Positions 30,118 through 39,659 of a stretch of DNA of 64,000 nt are shown here, one piece after another. This DNA is from Deltaproteobacteria bacterium (GTDB lineage Bacteria > Desulfobacterota > Desulfuromonadia > Desulfuromonadales > BM103). The notes under the pieces are model-generated. The model did not search any database. It was not told the origin of the DNA and saw only the letters and a program-made list of their open reading frames with translations. The position numbers were made by a program, and so were the translations under genes. Within the stretch, counting starts at the first letter, position 1; every line of letters starts with the position of its first letter. The stretch lies in the NCBI GenBank assembly GCA_024279915.1, contig JAJRRB010000025.1, positions 62,001 to 126,000 of the forward strand, read 5' to 3'.

Positions 30118-30822
30118 TCAGTCGCTGATCGTAGCGTAAACAGGTATGCGTAACTCTTTTTTAGGCAGGCCCTCAACTGGCACCAGGACATAACCACTGA
30201 AACGGACCTGGCCAGGCTTGGGGGTCAATTGCAATTCAAGTGTCACTTCATCGCCACTGTCAAAAGATGCTTCGGGGCCAAAAGACGCTTCAGGCATTTT
30301 CACCACCAACTCGGTCGCAGTGGAATATGGCTTACCAAGTGACAACGGCTTCTCGCCCTGGTTGCGTAGTACAACAGTTGATGTCACGGATTTCTCAGCA
30401 ACGACCTTACCGAAATGGATCTGAGCAGGCTTGACAGCGACAGTTTCAAGAACCTTGCCCTTGATGTAAAACTGCATGACCGGACGTACCGGATCATTGC
30501 TGTAGAGGTAGATCGTTTTGGAGACGGAGCCACGAAAACGGGTGCTGTCAAAGTTAGCCTGTAACTCCCCTTTACCACCAGGCGGGAGACTTTTCTCCGA
30601 GACCAATACCGCAGTACAGCCACAGGAGCTGCGGACTCTTTCAATCTGCAGGGTTTCATCACCCTCGTTAACAAACTCAAAAACATGGCGGACTTTTTCG
30701 CCCTGAAAAACTTCCCCGAAATCGTATTTCGACTCGTTTGCTTGCAAAACAGGTGCAGCAAAAGACAAGGAGCCAGACAAAAACAGAACCACGAAGATGA
30801 CAAAACAAAGGGTTGTGCGCAT
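30118..30822 (-). CDS. DUF1573 domain protein, exported
   Basis: YDFGEVFQGEKVRHVFEFVNEGDETLQIERVRSSCGCT repeats; signal peptide. Confidence 0.85.
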   Translation of the reverse strand: MRTTLCFVIFVVLFLSGSLSFAAPVLQANESKYDFGEVFQGEKVRHVFEFVNEGDETLQIERVRSSCGCTAVLVSEKSLPPGGKGELQANFDSTRFRGSVSKTIYLYSNDPVRPVMQFYIKGKVLETVAVKPAQIHFGKVVAEKSVTSTVVLRNQGEKPLSLGKPYSTATELVVKMPEASFGPEASFDSGDEVTLELQLTPKPGQVRFSGYVLVPVEGLPKKELRIPVYATISD

Positions 30823-30965
30823 TAGAGTTTCTCCCGACATTAAATCAGTCATTGATCTTGTTCTTCGGCTGATTATAGCATAGGATTTCTCTGCATCAGA
30901 CAAGGAACTTCATACTGCGAAAAAATTGACAAAAAGCAGTCCCTTTGCTATAGAATATCCGCATT

Positions 30966-31514
30966 ATGACCATCGCACCCACCCCCAAGATAAAGTTATC
31001 CTCAGAGCCACTTTTCTCCGCTGCAGAGATCGCTACAAGGATTGAAGATCTCGCCGCGCAGATTGACAAAGACTATCACGGCCGAGAAATTTTAATGATA
31101 GCCGTTCTCAAAGGCTCTTTTCTCTTTGTTGCCGATCTGATTCGCGCAGTCAAAACTCCGACTGTCATTGATTTTGTACGACTTGCCAGCTATGGCTCTG
31201 CGACCCAGTCCTCCGGAATCATTGAAGTCCGTAAAGACTTGGAGATGTCGATAAAAGATAAGGATGTGCTGGTTGTCGAAGACATCGTTGACAGTGGCCT
31301 GACTCTCGAATCACTCCGCACCATGCTACTGAACCGGCAGCCTGCCAGCCTGAGAATCTGCACCTTGATTGACAAACAATCCCAGCGTGTCACCGATGTA
31401 CCCGTTGACTACATCGGGTTTTCCATGGACGATGGTTTTATCGTCGGTTATGGACTGGATCTTGACGAAAGATATCGCGATTTGCCCGACATTCGTATCG
31501 TTGAGGGTGTCTGA
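30966..31514 (+). CDS. hpt: Hypoxanthine phosphoribosyltransferase
   Basis: VLKGSFLFVADLIRAV; VLVVEDIVDSGLTL PRPP motif. Confidence 0.93.
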   Translation: MTIAPTPKIKLSSEPLFSAAEIATRIEDLAAQIDKDYHGREILMIAVLKGSFLFVADLIRAVKTPTVIDFVRLASYGSATQSSGIIEVRKDLEMSIKDKDVLVVEDIVDSGLTLESLRTMLLNRQPASLRICTLIDKQSQRVTDVPVDYIGFSMDDGFIVGYGLDLDERYRDLPDIRIVEGV

Positions 31515-31537
31515 ACCAATAGTGAGGGAGAAACTGA

Positions 31538-33250
31538 ATGATCGTTCAGTGTGAAGCATGTCAAACTCGTTTCCGTTTAGCCGATGAAAAGGTCAAGCCT
31601 GGTGGAACCAAAGTGCGCTGTTCCAAGTGCAAGGTGGTCTTCACCGTCACTCCGCCAGAACCGGAACCCATTGAAGAAACTGTCGATTTTGGCTCTTTCA
31701 ATATGGAAAAAGTCACCGAGGACTCTCCCGCCGAAACGGCCCCCTCTTCCGAGGGCCTTCAGGCTGAGGCTCCTGAACCAGAAGAGCAACCGACTCCGCC
31801 GGCCCAGGAGCCGGACAGTCCACCCGAAGCAACTGAGCAGTCTGAAAGCGCTAATCTAGACTTCAGTTCACTCGAATCGAAAATGGACAGTAATGCTGGG
31901 CAGGGGGAGGAACTTGCCGATGACTTCTCCTTTGTCGACACCAGCCAGTCAGCGGAAGACGATACGGGGACAGATTCTGACTTCTCTATGGATGGGGAAT
32001 CACAAGAAGATCCTGCTGATAAAGAGCCAACTGATTTCGGGGCTGCTTTTGAAGAAACTGAGGAGCCTGGTGGTTCCGCCGAGTTTGGCTTCAATGAAGA
32101 GCCTGGACCCGATTCGGAGACCATAGAAAGTACCGAAATAGATTTTTCATCAGAAGATTCGGCCGAGGAATCAACAGATCCTTCTGAATTCTCTTTTGAC
32201 AGTGAAGAAAAGCCGCAGGAGCAGGAGACCCCAAGTGATTTTTCTTTCGCTGACGAAGGGGATGACACAGCATTCAGCTTTGACGATACTGAAGAGGACA
32301 CTGCGCCCGCCGCAAGTGAAGAGTACAGTGAGCCGGGAGAGTTCTCTTTTGACGACGACAGTGATGATTCGGCTTCTGAATGGGGCGATGAATCTTCTGG
32401 CGATGACACCTCCTTCGACTTTGAAGAACCAAAGTTTGATACCGATGACTCCCCGGCAGAAAGCTCTGCTTCCAGTTCAGAGGATGGAGGGCTGCAGTTC
32501 GGAGAAATCAACTTTGCCAGCGAAAATGATGAAAGTGCAGATCCAGGTTTTCAAACTGACGACGATTTTTCCAAGGCTTCCATGGAGAGAAAAGAGGAGC
32601 CTGAGCTCTTCAGTCAAAGCCAACAGAACGACCCTCCACCAGCCCGCGATTATGATGACGAACCACTGCCACTACCGGTGCCACCGGCAGCAAAGAAAAG
32701 CTCTCTGTCACGCATTCTGGTACTACTCGTGCTCTTACTGGTCATTCTCGGCGGAGCAGCGGGTTTCCTTTTCATGCAGGAGGGAACCCTCAATCTGAAC
32801 ACGGTTACTAAATATTTACCGTTCTTACAGGAGTACATCGGAGAAGCACCTGTCAGCTTGCCGGGAGACCGTATCGGCATCAATATCAACGGCAGTTCTT
32901 ATGTGGACGGCAAGGCAGGACAGATGCTGGTCATTCAGGGTGCTGCTATCAATAACCACCCGAAAACCCGTTCGGCGATCATCGTAAAAGGCATTCTGCT
33001 CAATGACAAAGGCGAGCATCTTTTGCAACAAACCGTATTCTGCGGCAACAAACTCAATGATGCAGCATTACAATCCATGTCATTTGCAGTTATTGAAGAA
33101 GCGATGAACAACCAGTTTGGCGAAGGCCTATCGAATATGAATATAGCTGCAGGAGCAGAAATCCCCTTTACCATCGTCTTCCGCAATCTGCCAGCAGGAG
33201 TTGCCAACATCAATGTCGAGGTTGTTGATTCAAAACCTGGTGCAGGTTGA
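31538..33250 (+). CDS. MJ0042-type zinc-ribbon protein with long acidic low-complexity region, TM and DUF3426-like C-terminus
   Basis: MIVQCEACQTRFRLADEKVKPGGTKVRCSKCKVVF; repeated FSFDD/DFSF acidic segments; TM ILVLLVLLLVILGGAAGFLF. Confidence 0.85.
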   Translation: MIVQCEACQTRFRLADEKVKPGGTKVRCSKCKVVFTVTPPEPEPIEETVDFGSFNMEKVTEDSPAETAPSSEGLQAEAPEPEEQPTPPAQEPDSPPEATEQSESANLDFSSLESKMDSNAGQGEELADDFSFVDTSQSAEDDTGTDSDFSMDGESQEDPADKEPTDFGAAFEETEEPGGSAEFGFNEEPGPDSETIESTEIDFSSEDSAEESTDPSEFSFDSEEKPQEQETPSDFSFADEGDDTAFSFDDTEEDTAPAASEEYSEPGEFSFDDDSDDSASEWGDESSGDDTSFDFEEPKFDTDDSPAESSASSSEDGGLQFGEINFASENDESADPGFQTDDDFSKASMERKEEPELFSQSQQNDPPPARDYDDEPLPLPVPPAAKKSSLSRILVLLVLLLVILGGAAGFLFMQEGTLNLNTVTKYLPFLQEYIGEAPVSLPGDRIGININGSSYVDGKAGQMLVIQGAAINNHPKTRSAIIVKGILLNDKGEHLLQQTVFCGNKLNDAALQSMSFAVIEEAMNNQFGEGLSNMNIAAGAEIPFTIVFRNLPAGVANINVEVVDSKPGAG

Positions 33251-33288
33251 TCCAGTCTCGGTCTTGAATTATTTATTATTGAACATAA

Positions 33289-33330
33289 AGAAGGCCGTAC
33301 CTGAACAACAGGTACGGCCTTCTCATTTTT
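33289..33330. terminator. Intrinsic (bidirectional) terminator
   Basis: AGAAGGCCGTACCTG-AACAA-CAGGTACGGCCTTCT then T-rich. Confidence 0.85.
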
Positions 33331-33347
33331 ACTTTTTACAGAGGTGC

Positions 33348-33518
33348 TTAGGGAGCTTCGATTGCGGCAACAGGACAACTGTCAACACAAGCACCACAGT
33401 CAGTGCATGTTGCAGCGTCGATCACGTGCACATCACCTTGCTCACTGATAGCGTCAACCGGGCAAGTGTCTGCACAGGCAGCGCAATTGATACACTCATC
33501 ATTAATTGTGTAAGCCAT
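33348..33518 (-). CDS. 2[4Fe-4S] ferredoxin, 56 aa (not in supplied ORF track)
   Basis: Reverse complement translates MAYTINDECINCAACADTCPVDAISEQGDVHVIDAATCTDCGACVDSCPVAAIEAP*; RBS upstream. Confidence 0.95.
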   Translation of the reverse strand: MAYTINDECINCAACADTCPVDAISEQGDVHVIDAATCTDCGACVDSCPVAAIEAP

Positions 33519-33805
33519 GGAACATACCTCCTCTTTAGAATTTGTGATTATGAGAAACTTTTAGAGAGGGGAGTCTACCGCAACAAATAAATTCTGTCCA
33601 GCGCAAACAGACATCAATTCGCCCTTAAAATACTTGCAATTTAGTACCCCTTACATTAACCTTTCACAACATGTTTTATAGCTGTTAGCGCTTATAGAAT
33701 ATGGCTTAAGAAAAATTCAAGCATGGCTAAAAATATAAAAATAAAACGACATTTCCTTTTCTCGCTTAAAAAATAATTCACATCTGACTACTGGAGGAAG
33801 AACTT

Positions 33806-35071
33806 ATGGATATCCTGGCACTCAATTGCGGCAGTTCATCGGTAAAGTACCAGCTTTACGATTGGAAGAAAAAAGAAGTCATTGCCAAGGGCATGGTCGA
33901 GCGCGTCACTATTGGCGATTCCTTCATCATTCACGAAGTTCCAGGGCGGGAGACATATCGGGAAGAATATGAATGCCCTAATCATAAGGTCGCCATCCAT
34001 CTGATTATCAAAATTCTGGCTGACAAAGAGTACGGTGTTGTTGAGGAAATAACCCAGATTTCAGCTGTCGGCCACCGCGTCGTTCATGGCGGCGAGAAGT
34101 TCACCTGTTCAGTAACGATTGACGATGCTGTTCTGGATGCGATCAAGGAAGTTCAGCACCTGGCCCCACTGCACAATCCACCGAATATTTCCGGCATAGA
34201 GGCCGCCCAATCAGTCCTTCCAGATGTGCCTCACATTGCAATTTTTGATACAGCCTTCCATCAGACCATGCCGGAGCCAGCCTACACCTACCCATTGCCC
34301 CATGAGTGGTATAAAAAATATGGCGTGCGCCGCTATGGATTCCACGGCACCAGTCATCTTTACGTCTCCAAGCGTGCTGCGGTCATGCTCGGTAAAGACC
34401 CAAAAGAATGCAACATGATTACCATGCACATTGGTAACGGCGTCTCGCACGCAGCTATAAAAAATGGTATCTCGGTAGACACTTCCATGGGACTGACCCC
34501 GCTTGAAGGCGCGGTCATGGGTACCCGCTGTGGTGACATTGACCCTGCTATTCCAGCCTTTATCATGGGTCAGGAAGAACTCTCACCTCAGGAGATCGAT
34601 AACATCCTGAACAAGAAATCGGGAATTCTGGGGATCACGGGTCAATTCACCGACCGCCGTGATGTTATCGAAGGAGCCGAAGAAGGTGATAGCCGCTGTC
34701 AACTGGCACTTGATATCGAGGCCTACCGACTGAAGAAATACATTGGTTCTTATGCTGCAGCGACCGGCGGCATTGATGCGGTGGTTTTTACTGCTGGCGT
34801 CGGTGAGATGGGCTGGTTGATTCGCGAGAAAGCTGTAGAGGGACTTGAATTCATGGGAATCATCCTCGATAAAGAGAAGAACCGCAACACGATGACTCGC
34901 AAGACGGAGAGTGTCATTACCACTCCGGACTCCCCGGTCAAAGTTTTCGTCATCCCGACTGATGAGGAACTGGTTTTTACTGAGGATGTTGTTGCAATTC
35001 TCGAGGACACTTACACCGACCACATGAACTTTAGGTACAGTTTTTCTTCTAAGGAATTCCAACGCAAGTAA
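33806..35071 (+). CDS. ackA: Acetate kinase
   Basis: MDILALNCGSSSVKYQLYD; RRYGFHGTSHLYV. Confidence 0.97.
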   Translation: MDILALNCGSSSVKYQLYDWKKKEVIAKGMVERVTIGDSFIIHEVPGRETYREEYECPNHKVAIHLIIKILADKEYGVVEEITQISAVGHRVVHGGEKFTCSVTIDDAVLDAIKEVQHLAPLHNPPNISGIEAAQSVLPDVPHIAIFDTAFHQTMPEPAYTYPLPHEWYKKYGVRRYGFHGTSHLYVSKRAAVMLGKDPKECNMITMHIGNGVSHAAIKNGISVDTSMGLTPLEGAVMGTRCGDIDPAIPAFIMGQEELSPQEIDNILNKKSGILGITGQFTDRRDVIEGAEEGDSRCQLALDIEAYRLKKYIGSYAAATGGIDAVVFTAGVGEMGWLIREKAVEGLEFMGIILDKEKNRNTMTRKTESVITTPDSPVKVFVIPTDEELVFTEDVVAILEDTYTDHMNFRYSFSSKEFQRK

Positions 35072-35097
35072 TCGTTCCTCAATTTAGGAAAAGAAAA

Positions 35098-35138
35098 AAG
35101 ACGTTCGGCAGATATATTTTGCCGAACGTCTTTTTTTT
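35098..35138. terminator. Bidirectional terminator between convergent ackA and pta
   Basis: AAGACGTTCGGCA...TGCCGAACGTCTTTTTTTT with A-run on the other side. Confidence 0.88.
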
Positions 35139-35169
35139 CAAATGGACAGTTTTACAGTTTTACAAACTT

Positions 35170-36171
35170 TTACCCTTGTGCCTGAACTGCGGTAATCGCC
35201 GAAACAGAAACAATATCATCAACAGAGCAACCACGTGACAGATCATTCACTGGCTTGTTAAGTCCCTGAATAATCGGGCCAACCGCTTCTGCTCCAGCAA
35301 CGCGCTCAACCAGTTTGTAACCGATGTTGCCAGCATCAAGAGTCGGGAAAATCAGGGTATTGGCTTTGCCTGCAACAGCAGAACCCGGGGCCTTTTTATC
35401 ACCAACTTTGGGCAACAGTGCAGCATCAAGCTGTAGTTCACCATCAATTTGCAGATTCGGATCAAGCCCCTTGGCAATCTCAAGAGCCTCCAACACCTTG
35501 TTGCAATCTTCGTGACTGGCGCTGCCCTTGGTTGAAAAAGAGAGCATCGCAACGCGTGCATCAGCACCAAGAAAGCTTTTGCAACTACTGGCAGTCGATA
35601 CGGCAATTTCGGCGAGGGCCTGAGCATTTGGATTCGGATTAACCGCACAGTCAGCAAAACAGAGGACGCCATTTTCATCGAAATCAGGATTCTTGGTGAC
35701 CATCAAAAAGACGGAAGAGACTGTTTTTATACCAGGTGCAGTACCGACGACTTGAAAAGCTGCACGCAGAACATCACCGGTAGTATTGAAAGCACCGGCC
35801 ACCATACCGCCAGCATCACCTCTACGAACCATCATAGCACCGAAGAAGAGGTTATCTTCTCCAGTCAGAGTCTCACGGGCCTGCTCAGGTGTCAGCCCCT
35901 TCCTTTCACGAAGTTTTACCAGCTCAGCAACATAATCTTCTAGTTGTGCTGCACTTTTCGGATCGACAAGTTCTACACCGGCCAAAGAAACACCGAGTTC
36001 GCCAGCCTTGGCTTCAAGGGCAGCGACATCACCAAGCAAGACAACTTTCGCCAAACCATCCTTAGTGATCAGCTCTGCAGCTTGAATCATGCGGTCATCA
36101 TAACTTTCGGGAAGCACCACTGTCTGGATGCTGGTGCGTGCTTTTGCTTTGATCTGGTCAACGAGATGCAT
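35170..36171 (-). CDS. pta: Phosphate acetyltransferase
   Basis: VVLPESYDDRMIQAAELI; FPTLDAGNIGYKLVERV; start MHLVDQIKAKA. Confidence 0.95.
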   Translation of the reverse strand: MHLVDQIKAKARTSIQTVVLPESYDDRMIQAAELITKDGLAKVVLLGDVAALEAKAGELGVSLAGVELVDPKSAAQLEDYVAELVKLRERKGLTPEQARETLTGEDNLFFGAMMVRRGDAGGMVAGAFNTTGDVLRAAFQVVGTAPGIKTVSSVFLMVTKNPDFDENGVLCFADCAVNPNPNAQALAEIAVSTASSCKSFLGADARVAMLSFSTKGSASHEDCNKVLEALEIAKGLDPNLQIDGELQLDAALLPKVGDKKAPGSAVAGKANTLIFPTLDAGNIGYKLVERVAGAEAVGPIIQGLNKPVNDLSRGCSVDDIVSVSAITAVQAQG

Positions 36172-36254
36172 TGCTCTCTCCTCCTTCAAACATAGTTTTA
36201 TGAATGGCTGAAAAATATACCGGATGACTCAGGAGTCGTCAACTTTTTTCCCTT

Positions 36255-36416
36255 GCAGCCTGTCGGACAATCAGGGCTGAAGCGAAAATCCGCATGTTTG
36301 AGGCCAGATCTTGGCTCATTTGAGAGTAATAGCCGTAGCTATTGGTCGAAAAGGAGCTGAGATCTGGACCAAACATACGAATTTGCAGCCAGCTTATTGA
36401 TTGTCCGACAGGCTGC
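36255..36416 (+). mobile_element. MITE-like palindromic element, copy 2
   Basis: GCAGCCTGTCGGACAATCA...TGATTGTCCGACAGGCTGC; same family as 12570 and 53116. Confidence 0.9.
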
Positions 36417-36506
36417 TTGGCAGAAAGAAGCAGGGACGCCTTATTCCATACTGGTAGTGAATGCTTGAATTGTAATATAATGAAATGTTTTATTAATTGG
36501 GGACAC

Positions 36507-37409
36507 ATGACTGCAGAACAACGTCAAAATCGTATAATAACAGGATTTATCCTGCTCTCGCTGCTCCTGCACCTGCTCCTGCTGCTGGTACCGAAGCATA
36601 AGCTGTTTCCGGCTGTTGACACTCCAGAGCCGGTCTATGTAGAGGTACGCCCACCGCAAACACGTGAACGTGAGCTCGACCTGCCAATCCGAAAAGAGCT
36701 CGAAAAACCACGTGAGACACCAGCTAAACGCCTGGCGGAGAAGGATCAGGTGGTGGAAAAAGAGATGGCACCGGAAGGCAAGGATACCGAAGATCGCGAG
36801 CAGATGGTCCGTGCTCCTGAGCCAGCCCGTAAACCACCGCCACCTCAACCAAAACCCCGTAAGGAAGCTGCGCCGGAGAAAATCGAACCAGCGCCACCAG
36901 CACCGGTAACTCCAGAGGGATGGCAGACCAAGCCAAAGGAGGGACCATCACCTCAGCTGCCAGACTTGCAAACCCTCACTCAGATTTCACCAGACACACT
37001 GGCGCAAATCAGTAGTGACGCACGACGTAAATACCGTGCTGACATTGCCAGAGGCGACACCGTCTGGATGGACTCTCAGCAAGATTTGCTGATCTCATTC
37101 ATGCGTCGTTTCCGTACCAATATTTACAATGTCTGGAACTATCCGAGTTACGCGACTCAACGGAATCAACAGGGAACGAGCCTGGTGCGCATTACCGTCG
37201 ATCGCAAAGGTAATATTTCCGATGTCCAGCTACTGGACAGTTCCGGCCACCGTACTCTTGACGAAGAGACTATACGAGCGATTCGTAAAGGAGCAACTTA
37301 CGGGCCATTGCCGCGCTCTTATCCCCATGAAGACTTGAAGATCATGGCTTTCTTCCAGTACACCCTCAGTGGACAATCAACCCGGCGACGTCCCGGAAGT
37401 ATTTATTAG
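36507..37409 (+). CDS. TonB C-terminal-domain protein
   Basis: Single N-terminal TM, Pro/Lys/Glu-rich linker, SLVRITVDRKGNISDVQLLDSSGHRTLDEETIRAIRKGATYGPLP; start MTAEQRQNR. Confidence 0.82.
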   Translation: MTAEQRQNRIITGFILLSLLLHLLLLLVPKHKLFPAVDTPEPVYVEVRPPQTRERELDLPIRKELEKPRETPAKRLAEKDQVVEKEMAPEGKDTEDREQMVRAPEPARKPPPPQPKPRKEAAPEKIEPAPPAPVTPEGWQTKPKEGPSPQLPDLQTLTQISPDTLAQISSDARRKYRADIARGDTVWMDSQQDLLISFMRRFRTNIYNVWNYPSYATQRNQQGTSLVRITVDRKGNISDVQLLDSSGHRTLDEETIRAIRKGATYGPLPRSYPHEDLKIMAFFQYTLSGQSTRRRPGSIY

Positions 37410-37458
37410 GGCAAAAAGGCCCTCTTTGAGTTGCAGAATCAGAGGAGTATAGTTAAAC

Positions 37459-38343
37459 GTGGCACAAACCGAGACAACCACCCAGACGCAGTTTCCACTC
37501 GTCAAACTACTGATCGGCTCCGTCTGTATCAGTTTCTCACCCATCTTCATCAAACTTGCAGCAATCTCACCAGACAGTGCTGGCTTTTACCGAATGCTCT
37601 TTGCAGGTATTTCGCTGCTGATGCTGATGTTGCTACAGAGGAAAACTCTTAAGATGGCGCGAAGTGCCCAGTTGCTGCTCTGCTGCTGCGGTATTCTTCT
37701 GGCTGTGGATTTTATGTGCTGGCATCGCAGTATCGATCTGGTTGGCCCCGGACTTTCCACACTACTGGCCAACTTCCAGGTTTTCTTTACAGCATTTTTA
37801 TCCTGGCTGATCTTCAAACAACGGATTTCCAAGCTATTCATGTTCGCCGTTGTCATGGCTCTATGCGGTCTGTTTTTTATCACTGGAGTGGACTGGAAGA
37901 GTCTTGAACAAGGCTACAAACTTGGAGTTTTTCTGGGTCTGCTGGCGGGTATATTCTACTCTGGCTACATCCTGTTGCTAAAGTCCTCAATGAATGACAG
38001 TTCTGTGAACAGCGTTCCAGCCATGCTGATAATCTCGATTCCCAGCACATTGCTACTCGCAGCGGTCACCCCGATCAACGGCGCGACCTTTGCCATTCCC
38101 AACAGCGGTTCGCTCCTGGCTCTGCTCGGCGTCGGAGTCATTAGCACGACCATAGGCTGGACGTTGATTTCATCGGCAATCAAACATATTCAGGCGACTG
38201 TTGCCGGGCTGGTTCTGCTGCTCCAACCAACACTCGCCCTGATCTGGGACGTCTTGCTTTTCGACAGACCAACCGGAGGGTTGGAAGTCTTTGGCATCCT
38301 GCTGATTCTCTCAGCCATCTATATTGGTTCGTATCGGAAATAA
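37459..38343 (+). CDS. EamA/DMT family transporter (GTG start)
   Basis: Multi-TM EamA-type repeats. Confidence 0.88.
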   Translation: MAQTETTTQTQFPLVKLLIGSVCISFSPIFIKLAAISPDSAGFYRMLFAGISLLMLMLLQRKTLKMARSAQLLLCCCGILLAVDFMCWHRSIDLVGPGLSTLLANFQVFFTAFLSWLIFKQRISKLFMFAVVMALCGLFFITGVDWKSLEQGYKLGVFLGLLAGIFYSGYILLLKSSMNDSSVNSVPAMLIISIPSTLLLAAVTPINGATFAIPNSGSLLALLGVGVISTTIGWTLISSAIKHIQATVAGLVLLLQPTLALIWDVLLFDRPTGGLEVFGILLILSAIYIGSYRK

Positions 38344-38522
38344 AGCGAAGAGAAGTTCTCCAAAAGAAATAAAGGAAGCTGTAAAGAGTTGCTGTTACTC
38401 TGTCATAGATGTTTTCATGGCGTTTACGCCTCACCTGCCCCCATTATACTGAAAGATCGACCTCTCCACGTTGTTGCAAAAAACTTACTGATTCAAACTT
38501 TGTAGTGTTGTATAATTACCGG

Positions 38523-38717
38523 ATGAAAAAGTCATTACTAGCAACAAATCACCATCTGAAAGACCCTACAACACGGAAAGGTGCAATGGTCCGTAATGTT
38601 GATAGCTCCTCCGCAGTTGAAGGCATTTGGGTTACACGCGACTCCGCTTCGGGGCGTTTTGTCACAACCAAGCCCGCCTCCCTACCAGCCAAACCAATCA
38701 AGAAGACGTCTCGATAA
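38523..38717 (+). CDS. Small protein, candidate Fic antitoxin
   Basis: MKKSLLATNHHLKDPTTRKGAMVRNVDSSSAVEGIWVTRDSASGRFVTTK...; contains [S/T]xxxE[G/N]-type motif SSAVEG; 3' overlap with Fic gene; TATAAT at 38511. Confidence 0.6.
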   Translation: MKKSLLATNHHLKDPTTRKGAMVRNVDSSSAVEGIWVTRDSASGRFVTTKPASLPAKPIKKTSR

Positions 38718-39333
38718 CATCGACAAACAGTTGCGTCATCGGCGCATAATCCCTAACCATCCCCATACGAACTGCAGCAAAATATTCCTCTTTTCGTTCG
38801 CCAGCCAACTCGCGGTAATCGAGCGGTGGTAATCCTGCCTGCAACGCCATCAATGTGGCAACCAAACGTCCTAACCGTCCATTTCCTTCACGAAAAGGGT
38901 GAATTAGCATCAACTCCACATGGACCTCTGCCAAGGCACCAGCAATTCCATTACTATCTGTAAACCGACAGGGGGTATAGCAGGCCAACTGTTTCCGTTC
39001 AAATTCCGACATCAGATTTGGGATTGTGCGAGCCATGGCAAAGCTGAAACCATCCTTACTGATATTCACCTGACGTTCTTTTCCGGCCCATGAGTAGATC
39101 GATTCGAGCCATTGTCGATGCATACCGTAGATATCTTGCACAGTAAATGTCTGCTCCTGCCCAACCTCCCCCAACAAATGTTCACTTACCCGCAACAGCT
39201 CATCAGTTTCAACCGTTGCCATCTCTTCAGGCGAAATAATCCCGCGCAGATTTCTCAGAACTTTTCCGTCTGAGCCCGGTTCAAACTGATCTTCAGGCAG
39301 ACCAGATGTATCGTATCGACTCGCTGACATCAT
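38698..39333 (-). CDS. Fic family protein
   Basis: Fic motif HPFREGNGRLGR. Confidence 0.95.
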   Translation of the reverse strand: MMSASRYDTSGLPEDQFEPGSDGKVLRNLRGIISPEEMATVETDELLRVSEHLLGEVGQEQTFTVQDIYGMHRQWLESIYSWAGKERQVNISKDGFSFAMARTIPNLMSEFERKQLACYTPCRFTDSNGIAGALAEVHVELMLIHPFREGNGRLGRLVATLMALQAGLPPLDYRELAGERKEEYFAAVRMGMVRDYAPMTQLFVDVIETSS

Positions 39334-39659
39334 ACTTTCTCCTGTAGCAAACATCGAGAACCGCTACATTCACCAACCTACTACCTCTTGATTTTTGTCT
39401 CATCGGAAAAATATTTATGTACTAGAGATCCCTGCACTCAACCCCCAAAAAGGTTAACCCCGACACCTTGGCTCATCACTATGGACGTTCCACTAGCAAT
39501 GTCCAATGTCAAGGGCTGAATCAGTTCAATAATTAAGTTGGGTATCCCCCTAGCTACAACTGGGTCGGTAGCTGGATCGGTATCGTTGATGCTGGACAAA
39601 ACAATGGCGAACATAAACTCAACAAATGGAGTGCTGGCAAACCGACCAGTAACATCAAC

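Noticed and set aside
36342-36506. N-terminal extension of the TonB-like ORF
   Set aside because: Derived from the MITE-like right half and flanking DNA; start at 36507 gives a normal TonB-type N-terminus.
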